This document shows, piece by piece, positions 50,805 through 62,124 of a DNA stretch of 64,000 nucleotides. The notes beneath the pieces were generated by a model. The model made no database searches. It was not told the origin of the DNA and saw only the letters and a program-made list of their open reading frames with translations. Each line of letters opens with the position of its first letter. Position 1 is the stretch's first letter. This stretch comes from Cladopsammia gracilis (Eukaryota; Cnidaria; Anthozoa; Scleractinia; Dendrophylliidae). The stretch covers positions 35,001-99,000 of the forward strand of contig JAJGOT010000198.1 of NCBI GenBank assembly GCA_022457155.1, written 5' to 3'. Both the position numbers and the translations under genes were made by a program.

Positions 50805-51178
50805 TTAACCCTCTTTCACTCCCAGAGTCAATTATAGAGACATGTAGTGTAGTACTAACTTTGGAGTAACCCTTTCACTCCCAGAGTCAGTTGTGGAGAC
50901 ATGTAGTGTAGTTCTAACTTTTGAGTCTGTTAACCCTTTCACTCCCAGAGTCAATTATGGAGACATATAGTGTAGTTCTAATTTTTGAGTCTGTGGACGA
51001 AATACTATGGAGTGACCATTCAAATGAAACCTCTTCAGCAGCACTTTTGCATGGTACCATTTGTTTTCTCAATAAAATTTGGAATTATTCTTTAATTTTG
51101 ATTTTTGGCACCGCCTTGAGAGCAACATGGTTAAAGATTGGCATTACAATAATCATGGTTTGCCTTCAGAAGGGTTAA
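50805..51178. mobile_element. ~370-bp TTAA-flanked MITE with subterminal tandem repeats
   Basis: Begins TTAACCCTCTTTCACTCCC and ends GAAGGGTTAA, with TTAA at both edges. The left end repeats CTTTCACTCCCAGAGTCA three times (50813, 50872, 50936; spacing 59 and 64). The matching place in unit B (about 43,440) lacks it, so insertion followed the duplication. Confidence 0.75.
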
Positions 51179-51957
51179 TCCCGCAGAAACTGGGCTTATA
51201 CGTCGCATTAACCACTGACCTAAACAGGCAACCTAAAGTAAAGTATTTAACTTATTTTGCATTTGCACATCAAAACAACAGCCACTCGACAAGGGGCTAT
51301 TAAAATATGCAACTCATGAAATTACCGAGGTTAATACCCATGTTAATACCCTAGTTATTATTCTATAGAGGTAAAAATACTACTGAGTTATTTCTCAAAA
51401 ATAAACCGACAGCTACTCTAAGTTACGGGGTTCAAGAACTTTACAGAAAACGCCAAGTATTCACTTGACGTATATTAAGCAATATCACATCCATTAGAGT
51501 GTACATACCAACTGAGGCACTAAAAGTTAAACAAAGCCAAGAATGTACTAACACAGCGTTTTCAATTTTCACGAATCTATTTGGCTGCTTTTGGAGCAAG
51601 CTTCGCATGTTTCAGGTGTTTGGAAAAATATAGCGATGGGGGAATAAAACGAATGAAAAGAAACGGAATTACAATAGAATAACTAGACATCGAGTTCGTG
51701 AGTAGCGCTGTTAATAAGATCACTTGGTTTTCGATTTTATCGTCCAAAAATGTGCATTGTACTAGAGGGAAAAACAAAATTCCTGCGGCGTTTTCCGACG
51801 AATTCCAACCGTTTACCGCCTCACGTGAAGCACGTGCTTCGGCGCTTAGAACACGCAACCAGTTCCGGGGGCTCTAGCATGCAGGCGGGGATGGGGGAGT
51901 GCCGGTGGCAAACTAAAGAAGAGATAAACAGCGTAGATGCAATCCTTGTTTGATAAA

Positions 51958-51963
51958 TTTATT
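51958..51963 (-). other. Polyadenylation signal of the 52.5-kb gene
   Basis: Minus-strand AATAAATTTATCAAACAAGG, paralogous to 33535 and 44200. Predicted 3' UTR about 500 bases. Confidence 0.6.
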
Positions 51964-52460
51964 CTGATCAACCACAACTTTGCTTTCAGTGTACACAGTT
52001 CTACAGAGTTAATACTGTGATAGTTTCCATCCAGGTAAATACCAGTAATATTCAACTTTCAAGAACATGTAACATACACTGTTGATAGTGAAGACAGTTC
52101 ACTTCTTCCTGTTAGTTACAGCTACTCCCGTGAACTTTATACATGTATATTCATCGCGCGAAATCGATTAAAGAATCAAAACAATATCATTTGTTTCAAA
52201 GCTCAGTTTTTTCTTTTCTTCGCGTTATGAAATCCTTAAATCCTTTCCTATTTGCCGATCTATTCGTGGCAAACTGGTTCAATTTACTTTTTTGAAAGGA
52301 TTCTCTAGCCCTGACTCCCAAACTGGCAAAGTGCTTCATCACCACCTTCACTGTGAGAGGCTAGGAGAGTCGCGTCTGACAGAGTGAATCACTCACGGTA
52401 TGTTTTCAATCCGTAGATTTAGCTGCATAGCCATGAAGGCTATCTCAGTGTGTCCTTTGA

Positions 52461-53102
52461 TTAAACCCTTCGAGTGGAACTTCTCGAATGTCTCTTGTAG
52501 CGGTATCGTCGACCGTCCTCTATTTGTAATGGCCCGCCACATCCCAATGCTCGTTCTTCGTGAATGGCTGCTAAATCTTTGTACATCTTCCTCTTTACAT
52601 TTTCTAGTTGCGTTTCAAATAGTTCGTTCTCTTGGATGTCCTCTAGACTGGGAACAAACCGAAATTTGGGGTATTTTCTCCGCTTCTTGAACCGATGACG
52701 GGTTCGTTTTTCGTTTCGGTTTCGGCTTTGCATCATACTTCGGTCGATGGCTTCTAGATCTTCATCGAAATCACAGGCGGTTTTCTGGCCGTACTTGTGG
52801 TCGAAATCGTAAATTTTTGCCAGGGTTAGCTCCTTCATGGTTCTTGGCTTTTCATCCTGGAGAAGACTCGACGACGAATCTTCGTGAAATGTGCTTCGTT
52901 GACGCATAATTTCTACAGTATTCTCTGAATCGTTCTCAAAACAAGCTTCTTCTAATTGAAATGTTCTTGTATAATAGCTGCAATGGGTGCAAGGAAATAT
53001 TTCGACAGTTTTCTCCGTTTCGTTCTCAAAACAAGCTCCTTGTAGTTCAAATGCTTTTGAATAACTGATGCAAGGAAATAATTCGATTGCTTTTACACTC
53101 AT
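52461..53102 (-). CDS. Member 5 of the intronless family, N-terminally extended (213 aa)
   Basis: Unrecognised protein. The first in-frame ATG is at 53102, whereas the ATG used by the sisters corresponds to Met66 here (52907); initiation at either is possible. Residues 1-65 hold two related segments: FPCISYSKAFELQGACFENE (9-28) and FPCTHCSYYTRTFQLEEACF (36-55). From 66 on it is a normal family protein: YDFDHKYGQKT (98-108), EDLEAIDRSM (114-123), basic HRFKKRRKYP (136-145), KFRFVPSLED (146-155), DLAAIHEERAL (176-186), GRRYRYKRH (198-206). In the 34.0- and 44.7-kb genes the sequence matching the extension is untranslated leader, out of frame by one base. There are six cysteines in the extension and few elsewhere. 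No signal peptide. Function unknown. Confidence 0.8.
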   Translation of the reverse strand: MSVKAIELFPCISYSKAFELQGACFENETEKTVEIFPCTHCSYYTRTFQLEEACFENDSENTVEIMRQRSTFHEDSSSSLLQDEKPRTMKELTLAKIYDFDHKYGQKTACDFDEDLEAIDRSMMQSRNRNEKRTRHRFKKRRKYPKFRFVPSLEDIQENELFETQLENVKRKMYKDLAAIHEERALGCGGPLQIEDGRRYRYKRHSRSSTRRV

Positions 53103-53902
53103 AGCTTTGGCGGGCCACTATCAACAAGTCCTATTTTAAGGAAGTGACAGTAACGCCCAATTATGCACACCAAGCGAAGCAATATCGAACGTCTTAAAAC
53201 GCTCGAATACAATACTGACTAAAAGCTAATTCAGTACCGGTTGTCAACCCCTCAAGGCGTATAACCTATAAAATTCTCGGACAGTAATTCAGTACCCGAA
53301 CTGCCTTTTGCAGGGAGCAGATCAAGGGAGATTAAAAGATAGACACTACACATGACAACGGTGAAAATAAACAAGAATTTCTCGAAATTACTTTGCGTGT
53401 GGGCGTGGCATTTTATCGGACGTACAAGAAGTCATTTGTTTTATATGCGCATAATATACCTTTATCTAGCATAATTAATTGTCTTTCATTTTCAATAGTG
53501 ACAGATCTAGAAGAAAAGACAACACGCTCAGTTTTCGAAACTCAAACTCTTTACTTCTCTACTTCATTCCTTTTTCTTTTTACTCATTTTAAAATTGATT
53601 GGGGTTTTCAGGATTGGCAGTTTATTTAAACTTCTTTTTTCTTTTCTACTTTGCAATATATAATCGGAATGCAAAAAGCACCAAGGTATACAACGTAACG
53701 GAAACATATTTTGAAGAGTATATAAAAATATAGTGTTTTCCTTTGTTGTGGTGTTTCGGTTTCCAAGAGATTTGTCCGACATCAAGTACGTCACGTTTTT
53801 GGTATTATTTGCCTTTGTTTCTTTTGATGTGGGTATTTAAACACGTAAACATCGATAACAACGAGGAGGAAATTGAGTGCAAAAGGATGAACTAATGGTG
53901 TG
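53103..53902. other. Intergenic, no gene seen
   Basis: The upstream flank of the 52.5-kb gene does not contain the E-box/CRE module of the other copies. No recognisable frame. Confidence 0.5.
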
Positions 53903-54038
53903 TATGTTGTGGTTCAATTTTATCCTTGGTTCAAATGTTATTTTCCTTTGTTTAAAACTCATTATCACACATTACCATAGCCAAAAACAAAGGAAAATAA
54001 AATTTGAACCAAGGATAAAATTGAACTACAACATGTAT
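53903..54038. mobile_element. ~135-bp hairpin MITE
   Basis: TGTTGTGGTTCAATTTTATC plus CTTGGTTCAAATGTTATTTTCC is mirrored by GGAAAATAAAATTTGAACC plus AAGGATAAAATTGAACTACAACA around a ~30-base loop. Arms are about 49 bp with few mismatches. No coding. Confidence 0.85.
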
Positions 54039-56100
54039 ACGAATAATTTTCTAAAATAGGGGAATGAGATGTGAGTTCTGTTCTGGTCTCTTGCCAGTTT
54101 CGCTCCCTTATTTAATCAATAATTTAAACCCAAAAGGGAACTGCAATCTTAACATCACAATACTACATTTAGCTATACTATAGTTAGCTTGACCGCTCAA
54201 GACTAGAAGACAGCCGTGGACAGCTGTGTCGTCCTTATTGAGACTCCTCAGCACGGCGTAGCTCGTCGCACAGTGAGACTTAGTCACTCTTCACCTATCC
54301 TATATATATATATGCCGCTAGTCAATCTCAGTAGAAAAGAGCGAGAGCGGAGATCGGTTATTATTCTCTTCTGAGTCAGATTGTGTGCACAGGAACCTCA
54401 CAGTGATGCAAACAAACAAAGTACGCGCACATGCACAGCATGGTAACCTGTAGCAAGAGGGGTATACAAAGCTGCGCATGTGCGAGGCAGTACCCACATT
54501 GCTAACCGCGCTGGCAGGCACCTGTAACGCGCGGGTCAAGTACACGTTAATTAATGTCTACACTGACAAGTTGGACACTTGTACGGAAAAACCCTGCCTG
54601 AGCTTTTTGAATCGGGCTGACTTGTGCGCACACTGTCTGAATACATCAACAGAATGTACTTAGGTAAACGCTTGCAGGTGCAGACAAGACAGCAATGCGC
54701 GCACATTTTGTTTTTTTTTTTTCTTCCGAGAGAAGGGCCTTGTAGCTTGCGCACAGATCTGCGGACAGACGACTGGATAAAGTATTATTGTGTACAAGGC
54801 CCTTTGTAATGGGCGAACAACTAAATTATAATTATAAATCACTTTTATTACTTCTGGTTCTAACAGTTCAGCGCTGGTGCCTTGTTTATGGTTACGTATA
54901 GGGCCCCAGATATATTCATGAGACTGAAACCACACGCGCGCATGACTAAGAACTAAAGTGTTTTGACTCAGATATTTTAATCACGTGATGCTTATTTTAT
55001 CAGGTTTAAGCGATGACTTGATTTCGATGATAAAGTTAAAAAGGCTTTTCGTGATAAAGCAGAAGTAACACCTTGATCTGATAATTCTATTTTCAGAGTT
55101 AATATCTGTCCGTGTATCAGCTTGTTTTGAATTCATTAGCCACAGGCAGGCCTCGTGATATTAGATGTTTTGACGGAACACTGGATAATAGGAAAATATC
55201 ACGCTATCATTTGCATGCTTGAGTAACTATTTTTGCGTTGTTAATTCTCTGGCGGCGGTTGCTATGTGGAAAAAATAATTGAATAGCTTAATTGTTCACT
55301 AGATGTTTTTTTAAGGTAACATTTTTCTTCCAAAAAAGTAAACGGACTTGAGAACAGAAAAGGGAAAAATTTGACCGCACTTTCAGTTTAGCGAGCATTA
55401 TGAGTGGTCCGATCTGAAAATAGTCTGCAACAGGCGCTTTTGGGGGTGCTTAAGCGTGCTGCGCGTTCGTTGCTCGCACTTCGCTGTTGTGCAGGCTAAT
55501 CTGAAAAAAATAATCATCGTTAGAAGAGTTACACGTAAAACTATTCAAACCAAGATACTATCCGGTCGATTATGTATCGAGTGGCAGTGCTTTCCCGGCC
55601 CTAACTCCGGTTCCCAGTCGTCTTATGAGAGGCGCGCGGGAGAGGTGAGAAGCACGTGTAACATACTGAACGAGGCAGCTACACTCCAGTGATACATGTA
55701 GTAACTTATCATGTTTCTTCCAGACTATATTTTGAGAAAATATATCACTGTTCTTTATCTCTCTTACGACATCAAGGCCCGGGCATCAAGGGTTGATACT
55801 TTTTTCTTGGAAGTTGTAGATGTTGCCATTTCTCCGAATATTCAATTCAATAAGCATCCGGAGCTTATTTCCCATTTTGCCCGAGAGGAGGCGCTTAATC
55901 GAAAGACAGTGTTCAGATCAGTTTGAGAGTGGGCTCCTGGTAGGCGCTTATTCGAAGAAATGCGGTATTCGCTTCCACTACAAGCAAAGGTTTCCCCTTC
56001 ATTACAGTTTCCTTTGGTTTACCGATCTCGGAAGCAGGTCACTTCAGCTCAAGTATAAACTTTAGTCAACGGATCAATATAACAGGAAAAGCTAAATTTA
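54039..56100. other. Intergenic with scattered repeats, no gene seen
   Basis: Contains a TATATATATATA tract (54301-54312), a T14 run (54709), a diverged relative of the 24.9-kb hairpin (55430-55500), and GGAGGCGCTTAATCG / TAGGCGCTTATTCGAAG phrases (55886 and 55940) that look like repeat text. Short open frames on both strands show no domain. Confidence 0.45.
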
Positions 56101-56149
56101 GTACTTATACATACCAACCCCTCCCCCCGGGGGGTAAATCCTGTAATGA

Positions 56150-56460
56150 ATCGACTATACGGAGCTGAGAGGCTCCGCCTGAAAGGAGTACTTTTTCAGG
56201 CTCGAGGTATATAAAAGGATAGGAAATTCACTGGTTGGAACTGAGAAAAGGGTACGGAAAACTCAGCATTTAGGTATTTAAAAGGGTCTGTCAAAATATC
56301 TCGAACAGTAGGTATGTGAAAGAGGTGGTACCTTTTCTGTCAAAAATAGTATATAAAGGATAGGGGTGTGGACCTCTGAGCGGCGGAGTTTGCCGGTGTA
56401 AAACGTTGTGGAGTATTTCCCTTCCCCCCTCCAATCTCCCGGGCTCACTACACCAAGTGG
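56150..56460. repeat. Repeat-like region with TATATAAAAGGATAGG phrases
   Basis: AGTATATAAAGGATAGGGG, GTATATAAAAGGATAGG and AAAAGGGT-type phrases repeat with variation. Similar style to other non-coding repeats in the window. No gene. Confidence 0.35.
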
Positions 56461-56733
56461 CCATTATGGACATTATTTGCACCGTTTGCCATTATCGACA
56501 CTGTTTGCAACAAAAAAAGAACAGTTCAATAACTGAAAGTTTTCTTTTGCATAGCTTGGCCATGTGGTTATTTATCATACAGCGGTCAACTAACAAGCTT
56601 GAAATTAATACCCCATCCTATGATCTCAAGAGGATTAAAAAGGCTAAAAATACGACGTTATCAACAACAATGGCAGTTAGGAATAAATAAACTGATAAAA
56701 CCTAAAATTGAAATAAACCATTAAAGATGAATT

Positions 56734-57075
56734 ACAGTCCGTACTGCGCAATCTCAGCTCGGCTATGTTTGTGAGACTCACAAACAAGGAACGTTTACTA
56801 GCGAAAACGAAAATTTCGGGACAAACTTACCTTTTCCTTCATTATTAACGTCAGATGTCCTTGCCAATTAAAACAATAATAACAAATAAAAGAACCCCAA
56901 AGTTTTCCCAAACCGACGTTTCAGCTCATCGAGCATTCGTAAACACAATGGCCGTAATGGCGGACTGACGGTTTTCTCCCATTTACTCCAGGTATGCTCT
57001 TACCGAAGTGTAACATATCAACAAATTCAAAACAAAAAATGAAAACACACTCCGAGATTGCGCAGTACGGACTGT
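56734..57075. mobile_element. 342-bp MITE with perfect 22-bp terminal inverted repeats
   Basis: ACAGTCCGTACTGCGCAATC plus TC at 56734-56755 is the exact inverted complement of 57054-57075. The flanks are AATT-rich on both sides (GATGAATT before, ATAATTCAG after), with a possible short duplication. It is inserted directly next to the retrotransposon remnant. Perfect ends suggest a young element. Confidence 0.85.
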
Positions 57076-57094
57076 ATAATTCAGCTTTAATAAC

Positions 57095-57603
57095 AACTCC
57101 TTCCTACAGAAAACCGTCTCATGAAAGATAACTTATGTATAAAAAACTCGAGACTTGAAATACAAAGAAAAGCCTTTTCTAGAATTGGAGCAAAATTATG
57201 GAATGAGATATCATGCTTTCTGAGAGAACTACAGTTCGTTCAAAAACAAAATTAAGAATATACTTTTGACTATACTTAAAAAATCAGATTCCTATATCAA
57301 TATTGATGAGATTATCTCTAAAGTTAAATCAAAAAGTAATTAATTAATATTTTCATAATTCTCTTTCTTTTATCTCGATCACTTGTTTTTCCTTTTTGTT
57401 TCTTCTCTTTTCTTTTGTTTGATCCTTTCTTTTTATTTTAACAAATATAGTATGTGTAGCGATTTCTATATAAAAATCAAGTAATTAATTTGACTGGCCT
57501 GCCAAGATTAGCTTTTTCTACCTGCGGGCCTGTCTTGTAAATTGTATAATAATTAACTATATAATAAAGATTTTTGTTGTTGTTGTTGTTGTTGTTGTTG
57601 TTG
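57095..57603 (+). mobile_element. 3' end of a non-LTR retrotransposon with (TTG)n tail
   Basis: The frame from about 57110 reads RLEIQRKAFSRIGAKLWNEI, matching the conserved C-terminal end of CR1/L2-type reverse transcriptase ORFs (a GAKLWN core near the stop). About 300 bases of 3' UTR then end in (TTG)n at 57574-57603, a typical LINE tail. Everything 5' of this is missing, so it is a 5'-truncated, dead copy. Confidence 0.65.
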
Positions 57604-58370
57604 AAGGTTTCATTCAGTTCCAAGCGGAATTCCTTCAAGTAAAGCTGCTTTATTGAACGAAATCAATGTCAGAATATACATGAGTGCGTTTCATTCCGAC
57701 GTACAGGATGTAATCTAGATACAGTCTTCGTCAACCGGCTCTTAAAGCGGATACCCCTGTAAGGCGGACACCACCATTAGGCGGACATAAGCAGCATTAG
57801 TGGTTGGCTGCCGGAGCTTGCCGAATTTCGCTCGTTTCTCCGTAACTAAACTTTCTATAAGGCGGACACCTTCCAATGTTGAGTGCAGTTGTTCATAATG
57901 AGAGATCTAAGGGTCTGAGGGTCTGAGGGTCTGAGTACCGCCTTAATAACACCCTTTGTTTTTGAAAACGAACAGTGCGAAAATCTCTACAGCTTAGTAC
58001 GAAAAATCTATTCAGCTTTAATAGTATGCTCACAAAACGAACTTTTAAAACCGAACTGACGAAGACACTTCTATTGTAAAGAGCAAGAACCTTTCACATT
58101 TTTCATTGCTTACACTGACCGGTAAAGCGGTAAAGCCGGGAAAGGTCATCGTGGTGTAGCCAAGATCGAAGAATCATCCAGAGAATCACAGTAGCGAAAA
58201 AATTTCACAGTCAAGAATTGAATAAATGGCAAGAAGCCGTACACGACTACTGGTACGCTGGATCCGTGAAGATCTGCTTCAGCCACAAAAAAATTTAAAC
58301 GGTAATTGAAGAAAACAACTTAATATCGTATAATATTTCAGCTGGCCACACCAGCTGGCCACACCAGCCT
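57604..58370. other. Intergenic with repeat text, no gene seen
   Basis: GGCGGACACC and GGCGGACATA phrases (57762, 57780, 57863) resemble a DNA-transposon-derived repeat. GGGTCTGA is repeated three times at 57910-57932. No gene. Confidence 0.45.
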
Positions 58371-58379
58371 TCTTCAGAG

Positions 58380-58485
58380 AGGTTACATCTGGATATCCAA
58401 GGTTACATCTGTAACCTTGGATATTCAAGGTTACATCTGGATATCCAAGGCTGGATATCCAAGGCTGGATATCCAAGGCTGGTCT
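58380..58485. repeat. Short tandem/inverted array of GGATATCCAAGG units
   Basis: TCTGGATATCCAAGGTTACA, then GGCTGGATATCCAAGGCTGG repeated, with an inverted GTAACCTTGGATATTC in the middle. Units are 14-16 or about 30 bases. Low complexity, non-coding. Confidence 0.8.
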
Positions 58486-58489
58486 GGTC

Positions 58490-60110
58490 AGGTCAACAAA
58501 ACAAAATAAAAACGCTGTTTAATTTTCAGCTTTGTTATACTTCCCCCAATCAATTCTCATCAAAAATATTTCGTAGTATACTTTTGGTAATCATGACAAT
58601 TCTACAATCCGCTGCCTAATGCCATTAAAATGTCCTCTAGCGACGATCCTTTTCCCCAGAGATCCAAGATTCCAAGTCCAATGTTTTATGAGCCAGAATT
58701 TTATGGCCCTGATCCCAGTGCTACGAAAACTCGATACCTAATTTTAGGTAATCCAGCTAATCCGGGATTATGCCCCCGTCTTTCATTTCAGTCTTGAATT
58801 CAGTTTTGATAAGGTATATGTAGGAAAGCGGTACTATTTTAGCTTTTGGCTATATTACGAAATTAATGTTGTCCACGAAAACGCTTGGAAACTAATAGAA
58901 TTAACTCTGGGCTTCAGGCCGGAGCGCTTCTAATCTTGGTTTGTTTTTTTGACCTTTTGACTAAGCCGAGCTTTACTGTTTTTTGAGCCTTGACTCAAAC
59001 TTAGTACATTAGCCAGGTAATTGAAAGCAAAAGGTAAATAAACACTCAGCCCAGCTAGCGAGTAAATATTTCAAAGGTAAAAAAAAAATGTTTTGGGATC
59101 AATGATTTTCCTTTCAGTCGGAGTAATGGAAAATCATTTGGCGAAAATAAAACAGAAATCTCTGTATTCATCGATCATGTGATGTTTTCTCTTTCTTTTG
59201 ACGTTTTGATCCTAAAATTTCACTTTTTAATTCGAACCAATTTTAAAATTATCATAATTTCAATTAAACGTTTTAATCTTGGACAGAACCCGGCTTCCGA
59301 TGTATTGAATTTTGCAGTTCCGGATGTGTCAAAAACCTGTCTAATATCTTGTTTTCCAGAACCAAAAACTGCACACTACGTGAACAAAATCGGGGTCCAA
59401 ATGATAAACAGGTCGGTACTTGGGGCAAAGAAGGGGGGAGTGAGGTATTTATCCCTAGGGGTAGATAATTGGGCAAACGAAATTTACAGAAGCGAGATCG
59501 GCGCAAAGGAGGCAAAGTTTACAAAATGAACGAAAAGGCAACTAGACATCCATGCGACAGACAAGTTCTAGAACTTTTTTTAATGTTTCTGTTCACTCCT
59601 GCTGTAAATTGTCCGTTCGCGCCAATTTCGCCTGTTCGCGCAAACTGCCCCTAGGACTTAGGAGGGGTGGGAAGGGGTTGCGGCGAAACTATTGAACAAG
59701 AAAACGTGCTGTAAGAGGAGCCGATAAAAGTCATAAAAGGTGTTTTAATATACAATATCAATAAAAGTGGAATCATTGCGCTTGCAAAGTGGCACGTTCT
59801 CGGCCAACGAGAACAAAAGAAACAGTAGAAATAGATCTGAAAATATTTCAAGTCAAGCCTTCAAAAACAACACGTAATATTAGCATCTTGCTTGATCGGA
59901 TTTCCGCTTTTTGCATGACCTCCTGACACTCAGCCATTACGGCGCGAGGCGAAGCCTTTTCAACGCCGTTTTATAGAACATTTCTCAACTCGAGCGCAGG
60001 ATTTCAGCTTCGAAATCTTCACTTACGTACTTTGACACGCTGTCCGTTTAGACCGCTTAATGGCGGGTTTCCTGTACTTGCACCCTGATATATTATCATT
60101 GTTCCGGGAA
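58490..60110. other. Intergenic, no gene seen
   Basis: No recognisable protein. The frame at 59179-59529 has no motif and starts in AT-rich low-complexity sequence. Confidence 0.45.
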
Positions 60111-60117
60111 AAAAAAA

Positions 60118-60170
60118 GAGGGAGTGGGGGGGGGGGGAGGGTGGGGGTGGGGAAGGGAGGGAGGGTGTGC
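60118..60170 (+). repeat. G-rich low-complexity tract
   Basis: GAGTGGGGGGGGGGGGAGGG to GGGAGGGAGGGTGTG, quadruplex-prone on the plus strand. Non-coding. Confidence 0.8.
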
Positions 60171-61700
60171 ATGACTGGCTGGTGGTAAATCAGCGAAATG
60201 GTGGCGTAGCGTAGACCCGGGAGCGCAGTTCCAAGCTAAACACTTTCTTTTTTTAGACGGAGTTAATTATCAGACTTTCCACACTGTTTTGACAAATCGT
60301 AACTGTAATATCCAGTTTGAAGCAATTCAGAAGTCCTGATCCAATTTTTAATCGCTCTTATCAAGTCAAAACATGACTCTCTCAGGTCAATTTTTCACCT
60401 TTCGAGTTTTCTTCCAGTTTCATTCCCTAAAATATCAAATCAACATGTACAGACTCCAAAATGAGCATGATGTTTATAGCTAACAATGCGAGAACGTACA
60501 CTGATACGTCGTTAAAAAAAATCATACATATTTAATAGACAAACACTTCTTTTTGGCGCATCATAGCCATACCCCGGCTCACCCAAGGGAAACTCCCCCC
60601 GGTTTTTCGTGGCCCTTCAACTTTCAGCGCGCTGGGTTCATAAAGTGCGGGTGCGTGTGCATGTGCGGGAGAATAATTTTACATGATTTCCATGTTTTGT
60701 TCAAGGCTTCCACCGGATACACAAACATACACGAATCAGCGAATAAGACGCCGATATACTTATGGCAAACTAAGGAAGGGAAAAGTTTATTTTTCTTGCA
60801 TGGAAAAGCCACTAAATATCTTTAAAACATGCACACAACCCTGCTCAGCTGTGTGTCTTTTTGCGATCTCGTATTTCGATGCGAGGTCTTCCTGACAAGC
60901 TTTATCCGCTTAAAAAACAATTTCACCCAGCCATAGAAGCCTAAATTGAAAATTCAAAGGTGAGCCAATATCCAGGCCTCGAAGGTAGATATAGAAACGC
61001 TGCGATGATACCTATAAAGGCGAGGCATGGACTCACATTAATCCGACTAAACGCGCTCGAGAAACGCGCGCCTCCCTTTTCGGTTGTCGCCGGAACAAGG
61101 TTCAAATGGAACAACATTCCAATATCTGTTGGGAATATATTCCAACATTCCAATATCTGTTAGAGATAGGACGGATACTGTTTATCTCTTCCAAGTAGGC
61201 GTTCGCTGCCAACATTATAATGAGCTGCTCGTTAATAAAATTTTGAACGAGACTAATAAAGTGCTATATCTGTGGGACAAATTATCGGGAAGTATTACTT
61301 TAAATCGAGACGTCAATACTACAACTTTGTAAACTTTCAATAATTCCTTTAATATTTTGAACCAATATTATAATGTTACAGGAGTACTTCTTTGGTCACT
61401 AGCGATAAACAAATCGCTAAACCTATTTTAGATCTTTCTGAATTCGCTTTCTCGTTTAAAATATAATACATGATAAATATATCTTTCTTCTTCAATATAC
61501 ACAAGAAAAGCCAATTGCGTTTGCAAAGCAAAAGAAGAGAGAGAAACAACTGATTTTTCTCATTACAATGGGTAGGCTCCTTGTTTAGTACCTCTGGACT
61601 AATGCTTTGTGTTTCAAAATCATTAGCTCGATGTTATTTTAATTTACACAATTCCTTCGATCTTAAAGCGATGCTACATGAAATTTACGTTTCAGCTTTC
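60171..61700. other. Intergenic, no confident gene
   Basis: A plus-strand stretch at 60960-61330 reads in two overlapping frames with some protein-like composition (ALEKRAPPFSVVAGTRFKWN) and a near-direct repeat of ACATTCCAATATCTGTT (61110 and 61144). It could be a decayed gene or transposon piece, but I do not recognise it. Confidence 0.4.
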
Positions 61701-61953
61701 AAGTAACAAACACTGTTCGTTTTTGGGATGTGTTTTGTTGATGTGTTGGTTTCTTTTCTCGATGGCATTTACAATTCATCACGTGAATTTGCTTGCGTCA
61801 GACAGCCGGTGAAACCAACAAAGTTCCAAGCTTGTTGTTTGCAACAAGAGATGTTCATTTCATCATCTTTTCCAAGCGCTCTCTTCCTTTATAGCTACGT
61901 TAGATCACGTTCAAAATCCTTAAAACTGTTCCTTTTGCCGAGTCATGGCAAAG

Positions 61954-61959
61954 TTTATT
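61954..61959 (-). other. Candidate polyadenylation signal for the 62.1-kb gene
   Basis: AATAAA on the minus strand about 165 bases beyond the stop codon. Position-based choice; not in the same place as in the sisters. Confidence 0.35.
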
Positions 61960-62124
61960 TTCATCTCAAAGGATTCTCATGTCCTGATATTCAGCACGTT
62001 TATCTTCGCGCTGAACCCTCACATCCACATCTTCTTGCGGTTCGTGTTCGGCTGAGCGAACGGACGTTCTAAAGCCCCATTAGGGTCTGGGTTTGTCATA
62101 CAGCAAATGTCAATTCCCAGTCAT

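Larger units (their letters stand above)
46340..53100. repeat. Segmental duplication unit C (carries the 52.5-kb gene)
   Basis: Colinear, diverged copy of unit B (anchors given there). Differences include a TTAA-flanked MITE at 50805-51178 and extra sequence at 47.7-48.25 kb that has no counterpart in B and contains repeat-like text (GCGCGCTCTGATTGGCTACT). No additional reading frame is conserved between B and C. Confidence 0.8.
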
